From: Candidatus Saccharimonadia bacterium
Lineage (GTDB): Bacteria; Patescibacteriota; Saccharimonadia; Saccharimonadales; SZUA-47
Reading direction: 5' to 3'
NCBI GenBank assembly: GCA_938050265.1
Contig: CALLJT010000089.1
Coordinates: 1 to 11,679, forward strand
Length of the DNA: 11,679 nt
Every line of letters begins with the position of its first letter. Position 1 is the first letter of the stretch. Under the pieces are notes generated by a model. It had not been told where the DNA came from and ran no database searches. It worked only from the letters and a program-made list of their open reading frames with translations. Below, piece after piece: positions 7,104 to 11,679 of the stretch. A program made the position numbers and the translations under genes.

Positions 7104-8684
7104 ATGAAGATTTCTGACTATTTTGTACTCGCAAAAACCAAAATCCGCACACGTAAACTGCGCTCTATAAACACCATGATATCCGCAAGCGTACTTATCA
7201 GCGGGCTCCTGATCGGCAGTTTTGTGTTCACAGGGATCCGTAACAGTATCAAGGACGTGGTTGTGCCGGGTCTAGAAGACATACACCTGTCCGTGGAGAG
7301 CAGCATTACATACCCTGTTTTTCAGTACGATGATGAAGGTGATTATACTGAGGACGACCTCAACACGTCTCTCGAAGAACACGTAGAACGACTTGGCTCT
7401 CGGGAGTATGTCGCTGTGCATGAGCAGTCGGCCATATCTGGCGAGGCATGGCATGACCGTGCAGGTGATATCGAGGACTGCACAGTATCAAATTTTCAGT
7501 CGTATGGTCCATTCGGGATCGAGGACGAGCCAGACAACTACGATTCTCAGTCGTGTGCATCAGTAGCTGTTCGGAGCGACGCGCTGTTTGAGTATTTCGT
7601 CGAAGACGAGGTGGTGATAGATTCAGGCGCCGCAGATGCTATACCCGCTACCCTGAGCTCGAAATACGCTCTTGGACTGTCAGGTAATTCGTTTGGGCAG
7701 AGGGATGAGCCAGCGGTAAAACTCGAAAAAATCGCCCGAGCGAAACAGGAAGTAATCGGTCAAACATATACTATCGCTGTTCGTGTGTTCGGTGACGATC
7801 AAACTGTGTTTGGTCCGAACGTCCCCCCAGAGCCAATATCTCCAGACGCCCAAGATGTCGGTTTAGAATCTCCAGACGCCCTCACTGTCCAGAATGAGTC
7901 AGAATTTCCGGGTGATTCACGCATTATACGGCTGACCATCAAAGTAGTCGGTGTACTGCCCGACCAAAACGAAATAAAAGACCTCGCGGGTGTGTACTCG
8001 TTTGGTGTGGACAGCGCCGGCATCGTACTGCAGCGTTCAGGCGTAGAGCAGAGCGCAAGCGCTATAGCAAACTATATGAGTGGCACGTTTTTGTTCACGG
8101 AGTTCGCAAGCAGTGATGAACTGCATTCCTACGTACTCACAGGGTGTACGGGGTTCGACTGTGTCAGTAACGGTGTGCAGCAAAACGAGATTTTTTACTA
8201 CACAGATTATGACCGCGCCATTGATCGAACAGGCAAAGATGCATGGTCGTTTTTCCGCTGGGTTGTACTCATAGCCAGCATCGGTGTCGGTATAAGCGTC
8301 ATGTCGACTATGGGCAAAGTCATGGCTGACTCGCGCAAAGAAATAGGCGTGTTTCGCGCCATCGGAGCGACGCGTACACAGATTGCTGGTGTCTATGCGA
8401 CGTACACCGCTATGTTGGTCGCCATAGCTGCGATCCTCTCTACGGTTATCGCACGGATAATTACTGCTGTATTGGACGGGCGGTTTGCAGCTAATATTTC
8501 GACACAACTTGCTCTTTTGAAGAGCAGTGGGCAGGCAGAAGGCCACTTTAGTTTCTTTGGGTTCAATCCGCTGCACTTTTTAGCGATAGTCGGGTTTGTA
8601 TTGCTTGTAGGACTAGTCGGGTCAGCACTGCCGGTGATCCGCACATTACGCAGAGACCCACTCCGCTACCTACGCGACGACTAG
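7104..8684 (+). CDS. MacB/FtsX-family ABC transporter permease with large acidic ectodomain
   Basis: 526 residues with the four-helix MacB/LolC layout: TM1 about 22-44, external domain about 45-385, TM2 about 386-406, TM3 about 430-452, TM4 about 492-514. After TM2 comes the family coupling-helix segment MADSRKEIGVFRAIGATRTQI (only 20 of these residues are strongly conserved), and the protein ends PLRYLRDD, also typical. The ectodomain is strongly acidic and has only four cysteines, at 126, 151, 348 and 353, which could form two disulfides. It also has an imperfect internal duplication (SPDA repeated ten residues apart, near 246-259). With the ATPase it should form a dimeric machine that exports, extracts or senses a substrate at the membrane. 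No MacA-like adaptor gene is present, so an MacAB-TolC pump cannot be claimed. The substrate is unknown. Confidence 0.87.
   Translation: MKISDYFVLAKTKIRTRKLRSINTMISASVLISGLLIGSFVFTGIRNSIKDVVVPGLEDIHLSVESSITYPVFQYDDEGDYTEDDLNTSLEEHVERLGSREYVAVHEQSAISGEAWHDRAGDIEDCTVSNFQSYGPFGIEDEPDNYDSQSCASVAVRSDALFEYFVEDEVVIDSGAADAIPATLSSKYALGLSGNSFGQRDEPAVKLEKIARAKQEVIGQTYTIAVRVFGDDQTVFGPNVPPEPISPDAQDVGLESPDALTVQNESEFPGDSRIIRLTIKVVGVLPDQNEIKDLAGVYSFGVDSAGIVLQRSGVEQSASAIANYMSGTFLFTEFASSDELHSYVLTGCTGFDCVSNGVQQNEIFYYTDYDRAIDRTGKDAWSFFRWVVLIASIGVGISVMSTMGKVMADSRKEIGVFRAIGATRTQIAGVYATYTAMLVAIAAILSTVIARIITAVLDGRFAANISTQLALLKSSGQAEGHFSFFGFNPLHFLAIVGFVLLVGLVGSALPVIRTLRRDPLRYLRDD
7838..7881 (+). repeat. Short in-frame tandem duplication inside the permease gene
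   Basis: ATCTCCAGACGCCC occurs at 7838-7851 and again at 7868-7881, a 30-bp period, giving the peptide SPDA twice ten residues apart. The 30-bp multiple of three keeps the frame. It lies in the external domain, probably in a loop. Confidence 0.5.
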
Positions 8685-8882
8685 CCCCCACACCACCCCC
8701 CCACTTATCCACAGGGCATCCAAGAGGTTCAACCTCTTACCTTCGTATCTTCAAGTCTCACGTGTCGCGCAGGGGTGTGGTCTCTGAGTAGTCAGTGGGC
8801 TATAGAAGGAAGCAAGGAGTGGCGTTGGGCGTAGTGTATGTACTCTTGTCGGCCAAACTCATAAGCGCGAAGTTTCAGAGGG
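8685..8882. other. Non-coding gap: perfect hairpin, single DnaA-box match, no gene seen
   Basis: No convincing ORF on either strand. It begins C-rich (a run of seven C at 8696-8702), followed by TTATCCACA (8705-8713), an exact match to the DnaA-box consensus. A perfect inverted repeat AAGAGGTT-C-AACCTCTT (8722-8738) follows. Further on, TCGCGCAGGGG (8765-8775) resembles part of the MITE core. The remaining bases up to the next promoter show nothing recognisable. Confidence 0.4.
8722..8738 (+). terminator. Hairpin after the transporter pair, possible terminator
   Basis: AAGAGGTT and AACCTCTT are perfect complements around one central base, forming a tight stem 38 bp after the permease stop. 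There is no U-run directly behind it (ACCTTCGTATCTTC follows), so if it terminates it is a weak or factor-assisted site. It reads the same in both directions. Confidence 0.35.
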
Positions 8883-8891
8883 TGATACAAT
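8883..8891 (+). promoter_or_regulatory. Extended -10 promoter giving a leaderless mRNA for the DUF1295 gene
   Basis: TGATACAAT ends exactly six bases (AGCGGT) before ATG 8898, the third case in the window with this geometry. The bases from the box to the start resemble those of the channel gene (AGCGGTATG against AGTGGTATG). Confidence 0.6.
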
Positions 8892-8897
8892 AGCGGT

Positions 8898-9713
8898 ATG
8901 ACATTGACTGATCCTGTTTTCGTATCGCTGGGCATCTCGCTTGCTATTCAAGCGTTTTTCTTCGCGTTCGCCTACGGGTTTCGGACGGACAAAGTAACAG
9001 ACTTTTCCTACGGTTTGTCGTTCATAACCATTGCGTGGTATTGGTTTTTGCGCACCGGCGATAGTACAACCGGCTCACGACTTGTTTTGACGCTCATGAT
9101 TACACTATGGGGCATACGGCTTTCGTCGTTCCTGCTCGTACGAGTGATTAAGACGGGTAGAGACAAGCGGTTTGATGACAAGCGTGACAGCTTTTTGGCG
9201 TTTGGTAAGTTTTGGCTTCTGCAGGGGCTGGTCGTGTGGCTCGTCATGCTGCCTGCGGTGTATATACTTGCGAGTGGTAACGTTCCAGAACTAGGCATGG
9301 TGGCGCTCAGCGGGCTGTATATGTGGGCTACGGGATTATGCATTGAGACGCTTGCTGATTTTCAGCTGTATCGGTTCAGATTTTTGAAATCCAAAACGTC
9401 GAAAAAACACCCATGGATAGATGAGGGTCTCTGGCACTATTCACGTCACCCTAACTACTTCGGTGAGATACTACTGTGGTGGGGTGTGTTCGTATATGGC
9501 CTGTCGGTGTATCAGGGCTGGGGCTGGCTGACTGTCATTGGTCCATTGACGATAACGTTACTACTACTGTTTGGATCAGGTATCCCGATACTGGAGAAAG
9601 CCAACAACCGACGATGGGGAAGCGACAAAGCATACCAGACGTACAAAAAATCCACGAGTGTACTCGTGCCCCTCCCGAAGCGCAAGAAAATGCGTATCCG
9701 TCAAACACTGTAA
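8898..9713 (+). CDS. DUF1295 membrane protein (steroid 5-alpha-reductase / isoprenylcysteine methyltransferase fold)
   Basis: This 271-residue integral membrane protein has about six helices. The C-terminal half carries the family signature: ETLADFQ (150-156), then GLWHYSRHPNYFGE (177-190), whose RHPNYFGE core is shared by DUF1295, steroid 5-alpha reductases and related membrane methyltransferases and binds NADPH or SAM. A conserved tail (FGSGIPILEKANNRRWGSDKAYQTYKKSTSVLVP, of which IPILEK and YQTYKKSTSVLVPLP are the strongest parts) completes the match. The length agrees with bacterial DUF1295 proteins. The reaction is unknown; reduction of an unsaturated lipid or isoprenoid is the usual guess. 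It is a single gene with its own promoter, and a basic C-terminus (KRKKMRIR) should face the cytoplasm. Confidence 0.88.
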   Translation: MTLTDPVFVSLGISLAIQAFFFAFAYGFRTDKVTDFSYGLSFITIAWYWFLRTGDSTTGSRLVLTLMITLWGIRLSSFLLVRVIKTGRDKRFDDKRDSFLAFGKFWLLQGLVVWLVMLPAVYILASGNVPELGMVALSGLYMWATGLCIETLADFQLYRFRFLKSKTSKKHPWIDEGLWHYSRHPNYFGEILLWWGVFVYGLSVYQGWGWLTVIGPLTITLLLLFGSGIPILEKANNRRWGSDKAYQTYKKSTSVLVPLPKRKKMRIRQTL

Positions 9714-9717
9714 TGTA

Positions 9718-9726
9718 GGGTTTACC
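9718..9726. repeat. Left target-site duplication of MITE copy 2
   Basis: GGGTTTACC is repeated exactly at 9884-9892. The two copies abut the two ends of the 9727-9883 element. Confidence 0.75.
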
Positions 9727-9883
9727 CTGACCCACACTCACGTTTCCACCCCAAACGCCCCTACGCTAACAATCTAGAAGTCTTTTCTTTCTCAATGATG
9801 CTATGGCATCATCTTGAAAAGAACAAAACTTCAATCTTGTCACCCTATGAACGTTTGGGTGTAAAAAAGTGAGTACGGCTCAG
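9727..9883. mobile_element. MITE-like element, copy 2 (157 bp), flanked by 9-bp direct repeats
   Basis: The left end CTGACCCACACTCAC is identical for 15 bases to the copy at 11597. The right end, reverse-complemented, reads CTGAGCCGTACTCACTTT. Over about 31 bp, to CCAAACG, the two ends match at roughly 25 positions with one gap, which is a clear terminal inverted repeat. GGGTTTACC abuts both ends. The interior differs from copy 1: 9777-9832 folds as a long interrupted hairpin (GAAGTCTTTTC with its partners to ACTTC, and ATGATGC-TATG-GCATCAT at the tip). Only CTACGCT (9761-9767) recalls the core of copy 1. It has no ORF. It starts 13 bp after a stop codon, the same distance as copy 1, and ends 43 bp before the next start codon. 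Confidence 0.8.
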
Positions 9884-9892
9884 GGGTTTACC
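9884..9892. repeat. Right target-site duplication of MITE copy 2
   Basis: Second exact copy of GGGTTTACC, immediately after the terminal CAG of the element. Confidence 0.75.
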
Positions 9893-9912
9893 ATGAGCGG
9901 TATGTGCAGTAC

Positions 9913-9918
9913 TATATT
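9913..9918 (+). promoter_or_regulatory. Probable -10 box of the membrane protein / cohesin pair
   Basis: TATATT ends eight bases before ATG 9927, so the transcript would have zero to two leader bases. It lacks the TG extension of the other three boxes. The -35 position falls on the flanking repeat of MITE copy 2. Confidence 0.4.
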
Positions 9919-9926
9919 GGGTAGTA

Positions 9927-10550
9927 ATGTATACACAAAAATCATACATACATAGGGTTGCTGATCAGTTGCTCTTTTCTAAGGTTGAAGTGCTGCTGAT
10001 AGTACTTCTGAGTGGCGCGATTTTGCTGTTCGCAGCGTTCGACAAGCTTCGTTCGTCGTATGCAGCAATCGCTGACATACAGGAGTTTTTTGAAAACGAT
10101 TTCACGACTTCTGTCAGCGATTTTCTGAGTACCACAGCCAACAGATTTACTAATGCAGACATCGCGACCATGATATTGTGGGCAATTGTCGGAGCTGTCG
10201 TCTATATACTGTGTATGGTGGCGGCATCAGCGCTGCGCGGGGCGAAAGACACAGTGTGGTCGACGTTTCGCTTTACGCACCCTGTCGGACATACACCGTC
10301 TCAGTTTCTGATGTTTTCGATATTAGAGCGAGCAGCCCAGTTTATACTGATATTCCTGTTTATCATGTTTAGCTGGCTGTTTGTGACAGAGATTGTACCG
10401 CTCGTCTATTCACAGGTTATCGTGTATATCGATGAATTTTCTATTCGTGCATTATGGATGGCTCTGTATATACTAGAGCTAGCGATCGCAATACATATTT
10501 GGGTGTTTCTATGGAGGCTTGTTCGCGGCCGACATTGGGTAGAGGGGTAA
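9927..10550 (+). CDS. Hypothetical integral membrane protein with four predicted helices
   Basis: I do not recognise a family. The 207 residues show hydrophobic segments at about 20-38, 82-103, 136-160 and 173-196. The stretch between the first two (about 39-80, DIQEFFENDFTTSVSDFLSTTANRFT) is acidic and helical. The loop between the second and third is basic (ALRGAKDTVWSTFRFTHPVGH) and should be cytoplasmic. This gives both ends inside and two external loops. The start is supported by the -10 box just upstream; no SD is present. The gene is two bases from the cohesin-like surface protein gene, so the pair is almost certainly co-transcribed and may work together, for example as a membrane base for the surface protein. 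That link is inference. Confidence 0.6.
   Translation: MYTQKSYIHRVADQLLFSKVEVLLIVLLSGAILLFAAFDKLRSSYAAIADIQEFFENDFTTSVSDFLSTTANRFTNADIATMILWAIVGAVVYILCMVAASALRGAKDTVWSTFRFTHPVGHTPSQFLMFSILERAAQFILIFLFIMFSWLFVTEIVPLVYSQVIVYIDEFSIRALWMALYILELAIAIHIWVFLWRLVRGRHWVEG
10541..10547 (+). promoter_or_regulatory. Shine-Dalgarno sequence deciding the start of the cohesin-like gene
   Basis: AGAGGGG lies five bases before ATG 10553, which favours this start over in-frame ATGs further upstream (10454 and 10511) that would lie inside the preceding gene. Confidence 0.6.
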
Positions 10551-10552
10551 CT

Positions 10553-11587
10553 ATGACAGCACATGCACGACGTACAATTGAAACAGTCAGATATACAGGG
10601 GCGGCGTTTCTATTCGCGCTTACACTGATCATGGGCGTCATTCTGTCTCCGCTCGTTCATGCCGTCGACACACCGACTATCGGACTGCGGCTAGACAACG
10701 ACACATACGCTGTCGGCGACACCCTGCAAGTAGAGGTATTCGGACAGACCGATGACGAAGCAGTGAATGCTGTTGAGTTTTTTTTATCATATAGCTCTGC
10801 TTCATTAGAATTCGTTTCGTTTGAATCGTCTTCGTCGGAGTTTAGTATCGAAGCGCCAGGTGCGAGCCCTACGAGCGGAACGGTGTCGATGGCAAGAGGG
10901 AGCATACAGCCACTTGTTGGTGATGACGTGGCCATTACGACAGCAGAGTTTACCGTTATTGGTGCTGCTGATATTGCGCTGAGCATCACAGCTGATTCTC
11001 GCATGTTGAGTGTGAGCGACAATTCGAACGTGTTTATACCGACTGCTGCTTCTGCAGTAGCGTCGACTGTCTCAGGGGCATCTACACAGACAGGTGGCGA
11101 TACTGCAGAGGAAGCAAGCAGTCCAAGCGCTACAGCTCCAGCCGACAGGTCGACACCGTCGTTTTCGCCTGTTGAGTCTGCTGGTGCGATCGATGTAGAA
11201 GACACAGACACCGTTGGTTCAATCGACACAGCAGGTGTAGCTGAGGATGCTGCAGAGCAGGCAGCAAATACCGTGTCACCAGCGTCTATTGGGCAGCGGA
11301 GCGTCGCGCTTGCAGTCGTTGTGATTGGTGCGGTATTGATCGCACTTGGATACGGCTACAAACGACTTGCAGTGCAGGGCGTGGGCGCTGGGCGCACGAG
11401 TGCCTCACCGGCGGTAGCTCCACAGCAAGACGCGCTTGCTCCCGTACGAATACAGCCTGGTTCTGAGCCGACCCCTTCGCAACACACGGCGTCAAGCAAT
11501 GACGACCTCGAATCACTACTTAGTCAGGTCCACGGGGCACAGCAAGAAGGCGTTACAGAAGTCAATCCCACCAACCCAAACAGCTAA
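10553..11587 (+). CDS. Cohesin-like domain surface protein with signal peptide and C-terminal membrane anchor
   Basis: 344 residues in a clear order: basic N-terminus and signal sequence (about 14-37, ending LSPLVHA before VDT, a good signal peptidase I site); a beta-rich cohesin-like domain about 41-168; a Ser/Thr/Ala/Glu-rich low-complexity linker about 169-248; one transmembrane helix about 249-268 (SVALAVVVIGAVLIALGYGY); and a polar cytoplasmic tail to 344. The domain fits the cohesin / carbohydrate-binding fold through IGLRLDNDTYAVGDTLQVEVF near its start, NAVEFFLSYSSASLEFVSFE (N-AVEF-L-Y pattern), and the late AEFTVIGAADIALSI. Cohesins bind dockerins in cellulosomes, but many bacteria carry them alone. 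No dockerin-like repeat is seen in this window. The protein should be displayed outside with the tail inside. The domain call rests on pattern and fold resemblance and is less certain than the topology. Confidence 0.68.
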   Translation: MTAHARRTIETVRYTGAAFLFALTLIMGVILSPLVHAVDTPTIGLRLDNDTYAVGDTLQVEVFGQTDDEAVNAVEFFLSYSSASLEFVSFESSSSEFSIEAPGASPTSGTVSMARGSIQPLVGDDVAITTAEFTVIGAADIALSITADSRMLSVSDNSNVFIPTAASAVASTVSGASTQTGGDTAEEASSPSATAPADRSTPSFSPVESAGAIDVEDTDTVGSIDTAGVAEDAAEQAANTVSPASIGQRSVALAVVVIGAVLIALGYGYKRLAVQGVGAGRTSASPAVAPQQDALAPVRIQPGSEPTPSQHTASSNDDLESLLSQVHGAQQEGVTEVNPTNPNS

Positions 11588-11596
11588 TTTGCGGGT

Positions 11597-11679
11597 CTGA
11601 CCCACACTCACTTCTTCCTCCCTGGTAGCGTTTCGCGCAGAGCCGCCCCTCAGCTGGCCGCCTCTGGCTGCACTACGCT
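11597..11679. mobile_element. MITE-like element, copy 3, left 83 bp (cut by window end)
   Basis: Begins CTGACCCACACTCAC nine bases after the cohesin-like gene's stop. Aligned without gaps to copy 1, it matches 63 of 82 positions. The 54-bp core (11625-11678, GTAGCG to CTACGC) matches 45 of 54, and the first and last sixteen or so core bases are nearly identical. Changes cluster in the hairpin tip. By comparison with copy 1 the right end should lie about 37 bp past the window. If it inserted like the other copies, the bases before it (TTTGCGGGT, 11588-11596) should recur there. Confidence 0.65.

Noticed and set aside
8681..8795. Possible degenerate fourth MITE copy: CCCACACCAC near 8687, TCGCGCAGGGG at 8765 and GAGTAGTCAG at 8786 each resemble parts of the element.
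   Set aside because: No flanking direct repeats were found, the ends are not convincing inverted repeats, and the spacing fits neither complete copy.
9841..9869. Hairpin CACCC...GGGTG followed by a run of A (9863-9868), considered as a terminator.
   Set aside because: On the + strand the stem is followed by A rather than U, and on the - strand the U-run precedes the stem. The bases are better explained as part of the MITE's right inverted end.
9902..9955. Short ORF at 9902 whose start context AGCGGTATG matches that of the DUF1295 gene.
   Set aside because: It has no -10 box at the matching distance, is only 17 codons long, and is out of frame with the gene at 9927.
10454..10552. Earlier ATG start at 10454 for the cohesin-like protein.
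   Set aside because: It would overlap the preceding membrane-protein gene by about 100 bases and put a polar stretch before the signal peptide. ATG 10553 has an SD five bases upstream.
1..11679. CRISPR array, tRNA, rRNA, integron or phage genes.
   Set aside because: No regularly spaced repeats, cloverleaf sequence, rRNA motifs, integrase, transposase or capsid-type proteins were seen.

Overview
The window is a compact stretch of bacterial chromosome in which every supported gene lies on the + strand. It holds ten protein genes, the first cut by the window edge. UGA ends the 2011-3540 gene, so UGA is a stop here, not a recoded sense codon. Few genes have a clear Shine-Dalgarno sequence. Three have an extended -10 box (TG-N-TATAMT-like) ending exactly six bases before the start codon, which points to leaderless mRNAs. 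Short gaps, leaderless promoters, a cohesin-like surface protein, an ionotropic-receptor-like channel and an exopolysaccharide operon fit a Candidate Phyla Radiation (Patescibacteria) genome, perhaps Saccharibacteria. This placement is inference: no rRNA or ribosomal protein gene is present.

Layout. 1-560: C-terminal part of the translational GTPase TypA/BipA. 574-692: a small non-autonomous mobile element (MITE) flanked by 10-bp direct repeats. 727-1809: a bacterial ionotropic-glutamate-receptor-like ligand-gated channel with an unusual pore filter. 1810-2010: a strong promoter and a structured leader. 2011-6168: a three-gene operon with a processive GT2 synthase, a GT-C membrane glycosyltransferase and a membrane-anchored GH113-like hydrolase, very likely making, modifying and trimming a surface polysaccharide. 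6257-8684: a MacB/LolCD-type ABC ATPase and FtsX-like permease pair behind a leaderless promoter. 8898-9713: a DUF1295 (steroid-reductase-fold) membrane enzyme. 9727-9883: a second MITE, with a 9-bp direct repeat on each side. 9927-11587: a four-helix membrane protein followed by a cohesin-like, signal-peptide-bearing, C-terminally anchored surface protein. 11597-11679: the left 83 bp of a third MITE, cut by the window end.

The genes are mostly devoted to the cell envelope: sensing or ion flux (channel), polysaccharide production, ABC-driven export or extraction, lipid or other membrane chemistry, and surface display. The least expected structure is the set of three short elements sharing the terminus CTGACCCAC. 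Each starts 9-13 bp after a stop codon. The two complete ones have terminal inverted repeats and different flanking direct repeats, and each ends where the -35 region of the next gene should be. No transposase is present in the window.
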